From Amoebidium appalachense (lineage: Eukaryota > Ichthyosporea): a stretch of 64,000 nt of DNA. The notes beneath the pieces were generated by a model that was not told the origin of the DNA, searched no databases, and saw nothing but the letters and a program-made list of their open reading frames with translations. The DNA lies in the NCBI GenBank assembly GCA_963693365.1, contig CAVNZM010000016.1, positions 6,944,001 through 7,008,000 on the forward strand, in the 5' to 3' direction. Positions 1 through 33,082 of the stretch are shown here, in pieces (positions within the stretch are counted from its first letter, which is position 1; every line of letters starts with the position of its first letter). Made by a program: the position numbers and the translations under genes.

Positions 1-140
1 CTTTTTTGGGTGATGGGGGGGAAAGGGAGGGACTCCGGGAGGGCTAAGAGGGAGCAGGGGGGGGGGGGGGGGTAACAATTAAGACACAAAGAAAGCAATA
101 TGATTGTGTTGTGTGCGGTGGCACGTTGCCCCATGGGCAT

Positions 141-967
141 TTACTTGTCCTCCTTGACGAGGTCCTTCTTGAGCACACCCATGAAGCTCTTCTTCTCGGC
201 GTGCGTCTGGAAGCGACCGTGGCCGAACTTGGACGAGGTGTCGATGAACTTAAGGGTGATCTTCTCGAGGGCGGCACGCTTGGTGTGTGTGTGCAGGCAC
301 TTGCGCAGAGTCAGAACGCGCTTCTTGGGGCCCACCACGCAGCCCTTGAGCAGGACAAAGTCGTTGACCACCTCACCGTAGTGGGGGAACCCACCCATTG
401 GGGTGATGGACTTGTCCGTAAGATCGTACTCGGTGGAGGCGTTGTTCTTGATAGTCTGTGGGGATGTCGTGTGAGATCGTGCAATGCATGGAAATAAAGT
501 GTCATTCAAGAACCCCCCTTTCCCCCCCCACCCACCCAAAAAAACAAGCACATACACACAACCCTGGATCACGAGCACATCTAGAACTCCAAATTGTGGT
601 TGAATCGCATCCATTCCCCGAGAAAGGCAGCCATAGAAAATCCATCATCGAAAGCTATCCGTCCTCCCCCCTCCATACCACCCACATAAACCGCCCTTTC
701 CCTCAAAACACAGACGTCTCCCCCATTGTTTACTTAGAGCCAAGGAGGAACCGAAACACATGCTTTGTGTTGACCAGGGTACACAAAAGCATCCACAGAA
801 CAAAACAGTATCCACCCCCCCTCCCCCCACCCCTTCACTGACGTGCCTGAAAACAAACAACTGGCAGCCACCCCTCCCGCAGAAAACCGACTCCTAAACC
901 TCTCAGCCGTAAACCCAGAATAGTATCTACAGTCCTTCAATGCATGAGCCCAAGCACGGGTACAGGA

Positions 968-1008
<41 letters not shown>

Positions 1009-3771
1009 CACACACACACAAAACCTCCCACACACTAACCACCACAACACACACCTTGCCGTCCTCGGTGCGGATGGCATCACCGATGCGGTAGATCTTC
1101 TTGTTCTGCTCGGTACGGTGGTGGTAACCGTTCTGACCGGCGCGGGGGACAGTGAAGCCCACGCGGGCAGGGTGCCAAGAGCCAATGCAGGCAACCTGAA
1201 GGTGGGAGGAGAGTAAGCATAACATGCAAAAACAAGGCAGCAGGATGTGGGCAAGGTAATAACCATGCACGAATCACTACTAAGCAGGCACGGAGAGAAT
1301 TATGCATCAGGAAGGCTAAAACTGACCAGTAACAGTGCCACTAAAGAACATTTCCCCTCCCACTCCCGATGCGACGTACGTGTCACATCAACCTCCAACT
1401 CCCCCCCCCCCCCCCCGCACACCAACATTTTGATACCTCGGGATACGGGAACCAAGTCCTGCCTCAAGGAACACACCTTCCAGAAACCATTACCCCATCC
1501 CATCTCTATTATTAGCACACCGAGCTATTTATATACCTTGCGCAGACCACGGTGGGTCTTGCGGCGCAGCTTCTTGGTGCCCCAGCGGAAGGTCACACCC
1601 TCGTACCCGTGACCGGTGGTGACACCGATGATGTCAATCATCTCGTCCTGGGCAAACACGTTCTTGACGGGCACCTCCTTCTCGAACAGGCCCTGGGCAA
1701 AGGCCACCTTGTCGGCAATGGAGCCGCCGTTGACCTGGATCTCCATGATGTGGGCCTTCTTCTGGCCCAGGTTGAGCTTGGACACCTGCGTGTGGGCCAG
1801 CACGCGCACGACCGTGCAGTACTTCTTGATGCGCTCAAGGTCCGCCTCGAGCTCCTTCTTGCCGGCCTCGTCCTTCCACTTCTTGCTGCTCATGAAAATA
1901 AGTCAGTGGCATGTTCACCACAACCATGAAGCCAACTCTGCTGTTTCACACCGAACAAAAAATACCCAGAGCCTCTAATCCACTGGCAGTTGTCAGATCC
2001 TTCCCCTTTCCTCACCCCCCCCCCCCCCCAAAAAAAAAACACCCTTGAAGACAATCCTTGGGTACAAATAGAGCTCATGGCAATTATTCACCAGCAGCAA
2101 CGTAGGCTGGGACCGTGCCCTTACAGCCACCTGAGGCTCTGTTAAACCATTCAAAAACTCTTTCACGCACTAATGCAAGCTGCTTCGACACATTCAGGAT
2201 CCTTTGCCTGCTCATCGGCCCCAGACAATTTTCTTGCCACTATGCGGTGCACAGCCAAAAGTCATCAAGAGCTTCACCCCTCCTCCTTCCCGTTCAAGGA
2301 CTTTCAGACAACAAGCACGTTCCAGGCTGTTATTGAGATCCCCATCCGTTCTCACACTCTTTCCCCACACTGCCTGTTTATTCCCGTCCACCCACACAAT
2401 GTGCCCTAATCTCCAACGCACCCTTGCTCATGCACAAGCAAACATACACACCTGTACTTGGTGAAGGCCTTCTTCTTGGAGCGGTACCAGTTCTTGTAGA
2501 AGCGGCGCTTGACCTCATCAGTGAGGTTCTGTGTCCACACCGTGGCCAGGGCACGCAGGCCGCGGGGGGTGGCAACGTAGCCCACAACACCCACAACAAC
2601 CATGGGGGGTGTCTCGATGACCGTCACGGCCTCGACGACCTCCTTCTTGTGCATCTCTGTGTGGAGATGTGGTTACATGGTGCACAAAATATTCCAAAAT
2701 AAAAAGTACCTCCAAGGAAAAAGTTCATAAAACGCTTTCAAGTTGGGAATACCTGTACGGCAGCACCATATTTTAACACGAGCACAGGCTCTACACGAGG
2801 CAAAAGAGTGCAGAGGCCTGTGTGTGGGAACATTTTTGTGTACGTGTGGGCCGTCTTTCTTTGCATGTGTGCGTGTCTGGGGCGGGGGAGGGGGGGGGGG
2901 GGATACGTACTGGCGCCGATTCTGTCGACCTCACGCACGATGTGGGTCATGCCGGCCTTGAAGCCCATGAAGGCCGTCAGGTGGCACGGCTTGGAGGCAT
3001 CGTCGCGGGGGAACGACTTCACCTTACCGCGGTGGCGCTCAGCGCGCTTGCGCGGCAGGAAACCGAGAGACCCGTGGCGGGGCCGTTCGAACTTTCGGTG
3101 ACTGTGTGTGTGTGCGCGTGCAATGTGTGTATGTGTGTGTATATGTGTATGCATGCGCGCGCGTATTTGTGCGTGTATGTGCAGGTGTGTATGTGTGTGT
3201 GTGTTTGCAAGTATGTGTATGTGTGTGTATGTGTGTGCGTTTGCGCACGTGGATGTGTTTGTGTGTGTGAATGTGTATGTGTGTTTAAAGATTGCGTGTG
3301 TGTGTCAGAAAGGCTAGAGTTCGGATAGCATCAGTCGTGTGGTTGCATGTGTTAAAAAATGCACAAGAATTTAGACGAGTCGCCATACTCACGGCGTGTA
3401 GTGAACCTCCCAGTGCCTCTTCCTCATGCAACACCATCAGCTTGGTTGGGTCACACCACAATAAGTGGCCTAGGGTGTGGAAAATTTAAACCCTGTTGTT
3501 GTTATATATTTCCGTTCCAGCTCTGTCGATGTTCCCCCACCAGCAACCATGTCTCCGTCTTTCTGGACAACGTCAACGTTTGAACTCATCGCTCCAAACA
3601 TGACTTGCTGGGCTCACACTTGCTTGCCCACCACCACCATCATCCTCGTATCCATCCATCCGCATCCTCTCCAATTTCCGCCCATCCATCACCCCAACAT
3701 GAAACTAGCCTTGTAAACTGTGTCTTTTCTCGCCTAAAACGACATCAGACCAAAAAAAATTCTCACCTCAT
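141..3771 (-). CDS. RPL3: 60S ribosomal protein L3 (uL3), six exons
   Basis: Cytosolic large-subunit ribosomal protein that lies near the peptidyl-transferase centre. Exons on the minus strand, in coding order: 3767-3771, 2911-3101, 2452-2656, 1537-1888, 1055-1195, 141-455. All introns are GT-AG and the phases agree. The sum is 1209 nt, giving 402 residues plus TAA, against about 403 in human. The first coding exon holds only ATGAG; joining it to the next gives MSHRKFE, the family's start. Conserved blocks follow in order: [86 protein letters not shown]. Just upstream on the minus strand is a pyrimidine-rich stretch (about 3785-3805), as in TOP mRNAs. Introns contain poly(G/C), (TG)n and one weak snoRNA candidate. 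Identity is very secure and boundaries are well supported. Confidence 0.97.
2190..2271 (-). ncRNA. weak C/D-box snoRNA candidate in RPL3 intron 3
   Basis: Read on the minus strand (host sense), this intron segment has TTGATGA (2262-2268), resembling a C box, and CTGA (2194-2197) as a D box, about 75 nt apart. Between them is CCGATGAGC, which could be a degenerate C' box. RPL3 introns host C/D snoRNAs in vertebrates, which is why the segment was examined. A clean terminal stem is missing (only AAGCT/AGCTT, offset by extra bases) and no rRNA target was identified. Chance occurrence is quite possible. Confidence 0.2.
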
Positions 3772-4297
3772 GATGATGATCCCCGAAGGAAAGGACTGAG
3801 AAAGAGGCTTCAACGCGCAATAAATCGGCCGCACAAACGAGAACTGTGTGCTGTGCACGTGCGGCGTGCTGGTGTACGCTTGCGCAAATCAGGAATGTAG
3901 ATGGTAAATTAAGCCAATCAGAATGAAATTGCTTAGCCAATAGATTTGGCTCAGTAGATGACGGTGTTACGTCATCTTTTGCGGACGTGGAAGAAGGAAA
4001 AAACGCAGGAAAACCATGAGACAAATGTCGGGTGTGGAAAAGTATGACAACAGAGATCTTTAATGTAAATAACTGAACGGAGGTGCTCTACTTTCGACAA
4101 CTGTATTTCCTGTGAATGGGCACTCCAACACAAATCCACAATTCTTTTCCATTACCAGCACACAAAAGTCAACCTTCCGCGGAGGTGGCACCAGCACGAA
4201 GCACTAAAGCTCGTTTCCACTATTCGGCGAGGCTCAAGCCCGCGTAGGTGAAGCTCTACACGGTGGAAATTCCTTAATAAACAGGCATGAAGTGCAC
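3772..4297. promoter_or_regulatory. shared divergent promoter region, RPL3 / ALKBH5 homologue
   Basis: The 526 bp between the two start codons should contain both promoters. Visible elements: two CCAAT boxes, GCCAAT at about 3913-3918 and 3935-3940, and an ATF/CRE-like TTACGTCAT near 3968-3976. No TATA box is evident close to either start. The half nearest RPL3 is free of the long homopolymers common elsewhere. Assigning elements to one gene or the other is inference. Confidence 0.55.
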
Positions 4298-10053
<5,756 letters not shown>

Positions 10054-10192
10054 GGGATGAACGATTATGTGTGTGTGTGTAGGGTGGGAAGGGGGTAGGT
10101 AGGAGGGTTGGGGGCCCTGGTTGGAGGGGGGAGGGTGTGTGTGTGTGGGGGGGGGGGGGGGGGGGGGGATGGGGGTGTTGAGTGTGTGGGTG

Positions 10193-10247
<55 letters not shown>

Positions 10248-11644
10248 CGGACAGCGTTGAGTTCTAAACCTTTTCTTTGGGTGATTTTCCCCTGTTCACC
10301 TGTCTGTACGTGTTTTTGGCTGAACGAATGATTTGCACTTGGGGGCTTGTTTGAGAGGGCCATTGGTGGCTGGTGGCTGTTTGGGGCGAAGAATGAGGTG
10401 GCGTGTGGCTGCTGTGGTTTGGATGTGTGTTTGGGTAGTTGGGGGGGGGGGGGGGGGGGGGGGATGACATGCTGACGGTTAACTGGATTTATGTGGACGA
10501 TGTGAATGTATATATAGTAATATCACAATGCAAGTATGTGCTTGAGAGCAATGGATATTGATCTGTGTGATCTGCCCTTATTTGTATTTATATGCCCACA
10601 CTTTTTGTATGAGGGTTAGTGCCACAGGACTGTATATAGACATAATGAAATTTATGAAATCAAACCCCAGATCCTAGTAGAAGGATATCGAATCTCCCCA
10701 GGGTTCATATGTACTTACGTGTTGGTGAAGGGGGCATATGCATGCATGTGCACAGTATGGCTTGTGGGCTTTCAAGCTTTGGGAGATTGGGATGCAGAGG
10801 AAGATGATATATGTTGGGACACGGGCAGTATGTGCATGAAACAAGTGCTTGTGTACGTGCAGGTCACGTGCATGCTACCATATCGGGCAATAATAATAAA
10901 TTAGTACATGAACACCTTGGAATCCAAGATCATGAAGGTGCTTTGTGATCATATCGAAAGGGTTTACAGCCGAGTTGGCATCCTAGGGTGTGTATTTTTG
11001 GTGATCACATGACTATGTACTAAGATTATATTTCGTGATCAGATCTGCTTCGGCGGCAAAGCACACTTTTGTGTGGCTATAGTATGCAGTCATAATGCAT
11101 TCAGTTAAGGCGTATGGTGCACTGAGTGATCACATGAACACGTGTGGCTGTGAGAACAGTTGCGAACATGCAGATTTGGACAAGAAGAGAAGGGGGGGGG
11201 GGGGGATGCGCCATGCATAAGAGCTACGAATACACATTCACAATCAGATGTACATTGGACAACACAATTTTGAGTACAAACGTTTAAGCACACAAAGGAC
11301 CGGTATGCAAAATATATGCATAGCCCATCATCAGGGGGGGCCCACGTCATAGACAGGTACCCGAGTTTCGATCGACCCATTCACCTCGTCGACGAAACCC
11401 AACTCAGATGTACTGTTTCACTTGAACATGGGTGGGTCACCCGTCTTGATCAGGCGAGCAGGGTTACTTTTGCAAACAGGCAACATGCAAGGGCAGTGGG
11501 AAAGGCCTGGGGTTGAAGTTGCAGCAGTAAACAGAAGCAAGACAATTATGGTATGGGGTACCATGAATTTCAGCAAGCCACAAGCAGTAAGCATGGCACA
11601 TATTACTAAAGTGCACCTGTGTGTATGCCTTGGACGCGTGGGGG

Positions 11645-11681
<37 letters not shown>

Positions 11682-12568
11682 GGATGGGCATGATAATTAT
11701 GCATTAGAGGATGATTTCGAAAAGGGAGAAAGAGTGTAGCTCCAACAAAGAACACATACACACAACACGACACATGCATGTACTTGGAAAACAGGCAGAT
11801 GGCCATTAAAACATGGCGACGATTCAACAGTGCAAACATCATATGTTTATACATTTGCGGATAAGTGTGTTGTGTTTTGTGCGGGTACTTGTACGTTTAC
11901 GTGTTTGTGGTGATTGTGGTGGTGGTTTGAGTGTGTATGTATGCGCGCGCGTGAGCGTATGTATGTGCTTTTGTATGTGGCAGTGCTGTTCATGAGTAGA
12001 AGGGCTAAGAGCGCAGCAGTTTTTGTGTGAGGGGCCCAAGCCCGTACATAAACCAGAGTTATGTTGATATAAACCAATAAATATTCATCACCAATATTAA
12101 TTCTGTTTCATTCACCACCGGTGATGGGCTGAATTATAGCTCACGACCTGAGGCCCATTCAATTACACATTGAGGATTTGTGTAGCGAAATGATTATCCA
12201 AATCCCGCCCTCCCCCATACACGGACCAATATCGAATATTTGCTGATATTGGCAGGCTCTCACCACTATATATATACACAAACACAGAGAAATAAGATAG
12301 GAGACAATTCATAATACGGGAATATTATAGTATCAACACCGTTCATCCGGCATTATCCACTATAGGGCCAGTGGCATAGATACCACTACTCTTAACATAA
12401 TTACATGGGAGCGACGGTTTTTGTTATACACGTGTGTGTGCATGTGCACACATGCTAATGTGCCTATGTGTGCTTCCGCGTGGGCGCGGCGCATGTGTGT
12501 GGGTGTGTGGGTGTGCGTGTGCAGGCGCGCCCGTGACGTGTACTTTTGTGCGTGTATTCCCGAGAGAG

Positions 12569-12642
<74 letters not shown>

Positions 12643-12668
12643 ATGCACGTGTTTGCACGTGCATATGC
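10054..12668. other. spacer between ALKBH5 homologue and PAP2 gene (tail-to-tail)
   Basis: No convincing coding sequence. It holds several long G-runs (about 10200-10247, 10441-10463, 11641-11680), a diverged copy of the structured repeat (11318-11500), an AT-rich stretch around 12040-12340 and a (TG)n tract at about 12570-12641. Short open frames here show no family motif. Confidence 0.6.
11318..11500 (+). repeat. diverged copy of the 453-bp hairpin repeat
   Basis: Shares ordered blocks with the array at 25626-27485: GCCCATC..TCAGG, GAGTTTCGA, CCCAACTCAGA, GGGTCA.CCCGTCTTGATCA and GAGCAGGGTT. GAGTT (11363-11367) still pairs with AACTC (11401-11405), and an inner GTTTCG/CGAAAC stem is present. 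CGTCT (11442-11446) pairs with AGGCG (11452-11456) through one G.U. Confidence 0.75.
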
Positions 12669-14123
12669 CTAGCAGTTAGCAGTAGGCAGGGTAGCTTGCC
12701 CGGCCTTCATCCTCTTAGCATAGATGGTATCGAGCCGTCTGGTGTATAAGTGCACCCCCCTGTAGAAGGTCACCGCCGCACAGATAATCCCCAGCATGGC
12801 CCCTGCACACACAAACCCTTCCGTTAGAACCGGCAAATAGGAATACTTATTGGCCCACTTCTCCCCCCTCCCCACCCTTGCCTCTCCCTCTCCCCCCCCC
12901 CTCCCCCCGGCCCTGCATCTTGCCCACCAACACACAGACACATAGACACCATTGCGCACAAACCTATCCATTTCCCAACAGTATAAGATGCATGTAGATA
13001 TGCACATGCCCCGAGTGTCTGTCCCTCAAACAGAGGACAAGGGGAAGACAGTGGGAAGAAAAGTGAGGGGGCTTTGCAGGCGACCAAAACGAGACGAGCA
13101 TCAGCAAGGAAGCGGAGGGAGAGGCGCGGCGGAGGGGGGGAGGGGGGAGGGGGGTGGAGAAGGTGGGAAGGGAGGGGGCTTTACAACATGTTACAGTACG
13201 ATTGGGGGGGGGGGGGGGAGGGGAGGGATAAAGGGTGGTAGGAGAGGGGGGAGGGGGGGACCAGTCATTCCAGTGGTAAAGTTTCGAGCAATTGACCTCG
13301 AACATGAGGGTAAAGGAAGAGGACGGCGAAGAGGGGGCTTGTGTGTGTGGGTCGGGAGGTGGGGGGGGGGGAAGGGAGGAAGGAGGAGGATAGTGAGTCA
13401 TTGTAGCGGGCCTCAAGAATTTCTTATAATGATCTTGTGAGTGTGGTAATGGGGGGAAGGTTTCGAAGATTACAGTGAGAGCACACTCCCGTGGGTGGGG
13501 AAAGTGGGATTCGACAGTGATCATTGTCTTGCCGGGGGGGGGGGGGGGGGGGGGGGGGGAGGGGGGGGGCTGAGGGCATGGGAAGTGCGGAAGCAAATTT
13601 CATCTTGGGATACTCGCAAATAAGGGCAGAAAGCAGAAACAATATATGCAGAGACAAGAGGGAAGGCACTTGAAAACAAAGCATCATCTGGGGGGGTTTC
13701 TATGCATCCATCAAGCAAAGTGTTTCAATTCCTTATCCTCTCGAACCCAGGTTAAGTCGGGTCAATCCGTCTTGGGTAAAGATGGGCTGAGTCGTTCAAG
13801 AAGCAGCAATCCAAACACAAACAAGCAGACCGTAAGTCGGGCTCTACCAGGCACGCATATTTCTACCGGGTGGTGGGGGGGAGAAGGGGGAGGGGGAGAC
13901 AGAGGGAACAAAGGAGGAGGAGAGAGGGGATGGATTGGAAGGTTAGGGGGAGGGGGGAGGGGGAAGAAGTGAGATGGGGGTGAGGGGAGGGGGGGGGGGG
14001 GGGGGGGAGATGATGGGGGGAGGGGATGGGGGGAGGAAATGACGGGGAGATCATCTCAACTGGGCATAAGGAGCTGAGAGAACGGGGTGGATGGGGTGGT
14101 GGTGCGGAGGTGGAGTGGGGGGG

Positions 14124-14166
<43 letters not shown>

Positions 14167-15358
14167 TTAAAACACAAAAACAGAACAGAGACAGCGTAAA
14201 AAAGAAAAGAGAATACCTTTGAAGAGGTGGGGAAGGGAGGGTGTCTGTGGGAAACGGGGGGGAGGGGGGGGGGGGGGGGGGGGGAGAGAGAGAGAGAGAG
14301 TGTGTATGCTTTAAGGTGGGGAAACTTGATGTCGTAAAGCAGAACGAAAAGACGAAAAGGTACAAGGGCACGAGAACAAAACCGTCCTAAAGGGAAAGGG
14401 AGGGGGGGGGGGGGGCGGGAAGGGAAAGGTGTGGGGTGAGGGGTGTGAGGATGCACCAACCAGCGTTCACATCAGAAGGGTGGTGCTTGTAGTCGATAAG
14501 GCGGGAGGCTGCAAGGAACAGTGCACCAGCAGGCCCAATAAACAGCGCTACACCACGTGCAATGTCCAAGCCCTGCTCGGCAACGTGCCCTCTCTCTCTG
14601 CGCGCTGCCAGAGTGCGTGGGTCTTCTGGACGCACATACAGTGACCACATGGTGTAGAACATCATGTAGAACCCTTGGCAGAAAGCCATGCTGGTGTGAC
14701 CAGAAGGGTAGCTCACCCTCCCTTCCTTCAGCTCCGCAGAATCTTGGTTGGTGCACTTTGACGTGTCTGTCCCAGCAAACCGAATGTAATAATCCTGGGG
14801 AGTCTCTGGAAGATCGCAGCGGGAAAGGAAGTCTGGACGAAGGCGACCAACAAAGTACTTTAGCCACACAGTAAGGGCAACCGTGATAGCCATTGCCACG
14901 GCAAGGTCGATAGCATAGTATAGAAACGTGTAAAAGCGGAAACCGTTGTTTTGCTTGGCATGCCGGCACAGGAACTGCTCAAAAAGAACAAAGTAGAGAA
15001 GGATGGCGATGTATGTGACAACAAACAGCATCATGTTAAAAGAATCCTGGTTGGGGCCTGGGTAGGAAATTGTCGCATCCCACGAGGCAAAGAAGCGCTG
15101 ACGTGGCTGCAGAAACCACTTATCCCCGCAGCCTGCAGGCAACAAGATGACAATCAACACAAAGAGAAGAACGAGCCACGACTGTTTCTTGATAGCCTCC
15201 GTGTATGTTAGGTGGAGCTCGTTAACACCATCTACTGCCAGAAGGGATGTTTTGCCCTTGGGATCGTCCGATTCAGAGGGTCCTACAGCCCCCATTTCTA
15301 TCCCCTTTCCTTGGCCGGTGGCGGCCTCCGTGCTATAGTCGACTACCTCTGCAGCCAT
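12669..15358 (-). CDS. PAP2-family lipid phosphate phosphatase, two exons
   Basis: Integral membrane phosphatase of the phosphatidic acid phosphatase type 2 / phospholipid phosphatase family, which dephosphorylates lipid phosphates such as phosphatidate at membranes. Exons: 14461-15358 and 12669-12802; the junction gives DVNAG|AMLG in frame and 1032 nt encode 343 residues plus TAG. The three phosphatase motifs are complete: KYFVGRLRP (167-175), PSGH (218-221, His221) and SR-x5-H-x3-D (Arg286, His292, Asp296). About six hydrophobic segments are visible, starting near residues 60-75, 108-128 and 146-166. The first 58 residues are hydrophilic and probably cytosolic. The ATG at 15358 was chosen because the open frame extends upstream only through a non-ATG codon. 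The 1.66-kb intron is G-run-rich on the plus strand and holds part of a hairpin repeat. Exact lipid substrate unknown. Confidence 0.93.
13690..13800 (+). repeat. second diverged fragment of the hairpin repeat, in PAP2 intron
   Basis: The right half matches the array unit: GAACCCAGGTTAAGTCGGGTCAATCCGTCTTG. The hairpins survive with wobbles: CGGGT/ATCCG (13758-13769, one G.U) and CGTCTT/AAGATG (13768-13773 with 13779-13784, one G.U). The left part is only loosely similar. Confidence 0.6.
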
Positions 15359-16224
15359 GTTTGTTGTCAACTCTCGACCCTACTATGTAATGTGTTAGTT
15401 ACAAGAACATGAAGAAACGAGAAGTTTTTCTAAAAGGAACATGACTGAGCATATAGGTGAAGTGAAGCTCTTCTGGGAAAAAAAATCTGCGAATTTTTTT
15501 TGCTTGCAATTTGTTTGCCAGCTGGCCGGCGCGCAGGGGAATCGACGATCGGATCGACAAACACACAAAAAGGCGTTAGCTGTAGCGTGATATTCAGCGA
15601 ATAGGTAGAGTTATAAATATCATAAATGTTGTAGGCGATTGGTTGCCAGCGGCATTAGACGAGTGTCGGCTCAGGCAGCTGACGGCCCTGAGCCCCGCGA
15701 GGGCCCTGTACATGTGGGAAGCATAATACACAAACAAAGAGTGCAAAAGGCAGCAGATGCATATAAATCCACCATATGGGTATGTATGTTTTGTTTTTTC
15801 CATTGTGATAATCTAAGCTACCTCAGGAAAGCTTCTAAATATCAATGCCTTGAAGTTGCCGGCTTTGCTGGTTCTAGATCTCGGGCCCGGACCCGGCAGT
15901 TGCCAAATTTGGTAAGCAATGATTGGTTGACCAAGCACCAGCTAGAACGCGGCGTTCTCACTCTTCCAAGCATTCGTGTGTCACGGGTTGCGTGTTGCTG
16001 TGTGTGTTTTTAAGCAAGGTTGTTTATGTACTGTACGCCACTATGTATGCCCCTACTATACATATAGGAGTACGCTAGCACCTCGCCCGTGCCCACATAG
16101 AATAGTGCGAGGTTTGTGGGAGTGTGAGATCGAGGGATACACGGACACTCACTCGAACAGGCACACACACATTTACCAAACAACCTCCACACAAGCACAC
16201 ACCAAACCAATTAAAAACCTCGCA
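15359..16224. promoter_or_regulatory. divergent intergenic region, PAP2 / MFS transporter
   Basis: 866 bp between two start codons on opposite strands. It is free of long homopolymers. Visible: ATTGG (inverted CCAAT) at about 15639 and 15921, and an AT-rich TATAAATATCATAAAT at about 15611-15626. No open frame with family motifs. Promoter function is inferred from position. Confidence 0.45.
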
Positions 16225-23288
<7,064 letters not shown>

Positions 23289-23344
23289 CATGGCCACCTG
23301 GTTATTCCATCGATCTGATGTGGAATTTTCTCCCGTCAGTCACA

Positions 23345-23384
<40 letters not shown>

Positions 23385-23462
23385 CCAACACACACACACA
23401 CACCACCACCACCACCACCACTCCTTAGAATTTATTTTAGCACGGGGTGACCTTCCTGGTTG

Positions 23463-23493
<31 letters not shown>

Positions 23494-23898
23494 ATGGCCG
23501 AAGATTCGAAATGAGAAATATCAACACAACTCTATTGAAACTTGCGCACCTGACATATGCAATGCCTGCAAAGTGCAATTAATTAGCATGTGTCATGATA
23601 TGTACATAGTGAATTAGTTAGGTGTATGCTTTGTTGATATCGGGAGACTGTACATATTGAAGCCCGTTACCCGTACACGCATACATGCACCAATGAATGG
23701 TTCCGCCTTGCGTGCATGTGTGCACATACAAAGCCCTCGTTCGCATTACCAATCTTGCATCTTTTTTTTTGTTTTATATGGGTGTTCGAATTCCGATCGA
23801 ACTGGTTTCGATCGGATTCGAATGTTCTTTGACAAAGTGTTCAGTTCATATTACTCAACAGCTCGTTTTTGGCTGTATACCGGTGCCAATTCCGCCCG

Positions 23899-23944
<46 letters not shown>

Positions 23945-24491
23945 ATATAACAATTTGATCATGAGGGGCCAGCTAATTAATGCATGCGAGGACGGGGAGG
24001 ATCGTCAGGGATAACGTGCAAAACCTTCAATTTCTCCGGGCTGGTCGCCCGGGAAATCAAAAAGTGTCACCTCAGACATGCACCCCAGGCCCGCACCACA
24101 GCTGATCGTGATTGTGCACATGTGGACATCTAGATGAGAAGTATCCTGTGTGGACGAAAGCTACACAGCTGCAGCTGCATGCAGAAGCCGGACCGATCCG
24201 GGCAATACATACATGTGTTATAACGCATACACACTACAAAAGGACATCTACACACACACACACACACAGTCATGTGTGCACGTGGACTCGTGACACAGTC
24301 ACATGTGCACAAGCACGCGGACATAGAATATTATCATACAAACACAGTCGCACACACGTGCACACAGTCACATGTTCAGATATTTGCATGTACACAGTCA
24401 CACCCACACCCACACACCCACACACAAACACCGTCCTGTACATGTGCACACCGTGCGCGCGCACACACATGTACTCACACACACACATGTA

Positions 24492-24547
<56 letters not shown>

Positions 24548-25354
24548 ACGGGTGCATGCACGAGTCTGCACAATCCGTGCATACTGATGTGCATGCATGT
24601 GGGGGGTACGAGCAGCAACGAACCGCCTTCTTACACTGAGATTGCTTTTGTTTTCTGTATCCTGATCGGTCACTACAGCACCGTGGACCAGCCACATCCA
24701 TGCCTTACGTAACCCTTACGTAAGCACATCATACCAATAGTACCAACAAAACATCCAAAGTCAATGGCAGAAACAAAAGCAATATTTGGACCAGAAAATA
24801 CATAAAGTAGCCACACCATGTGCCTGTAGGAATCGACATTCGCAGTTTGATTCAAAACAATAAAAAAGTGGAACACAAAGGAATGGAAAAAAAAACAAAA
24901 AAAAACAACAGAAAGAACACACTCGATTGGGACAGAGATTGAAAAGACTAAAAATAGAAACTTCTACGGACGAAGAGGGGAGTAAATCATTCGCACACAC
25001 TGCTCTGCTGAATCTAATGCCACCACCCCAACCAATAGAATGCTAACACTCATACCCAAAAAAGGCATGTCGACAGCGAATGTTGCCTTAAAGTGGCATG
25101 CTTAGTCTTAACCCTGATAACCAACTATAAACCAACAAGGGTGTATTGATAGGAACAGTAGGTGACACACCCAAATTTGGCAATTTATGTCACCAAGACT
25201 GTAAAACCTGGCGCCCGTCCTAAACCGTTTACCGGTGAAATATAACACGGCCACACCCAATATCCCAACTGCACTCCCTCCCTTTTACTTCATATAGAGG
25301 TACACGTTCATGCAATCAAACGACCCTATTAAGCATGGACTTACGTAAGTCTTG
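23289..25354. other. spacer between MFS and RRP40 genes (tail-to-tail)
   Basis: No supported gene. It contains a T-run (23461-23490), a 16-bp inverted repeat (23785-23822), a 42-bp G-run (about 23901-23943), (CA)n with CACG-type interruptions (24250-24542), A-rich sequence (24860-24915) and three TTACGTAA palindromes (24705, 24716, 25341). Short minus-strand open frames around 24673-25000 are hydrophobic but match no family I recognise. Confidence 0.55.
23785..23822. repeat. near-perfect inverted repeat (TTCGAA..GATCGAA)
   Basis: The left arm 23785-23801 and right arm 23807-23822 are reverse complements except for one extra T in the left arm; the loop is 5 nt. Pairing could form a 16-bp stem. 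No gene ends here, so a terminator role is not supported. Confidence 0.85.

Positions 25355-33082
<7,728 letters not shown>

Noticed and set aside
24673-25000. Hydrophobic minus-strand frames near 24.7-25.0 kb as a small membrane protein
   Set aside because: Two overlapping short frames in AT-rich spacer with poly(A)-derived Phe/Leu; no recognisable motif.
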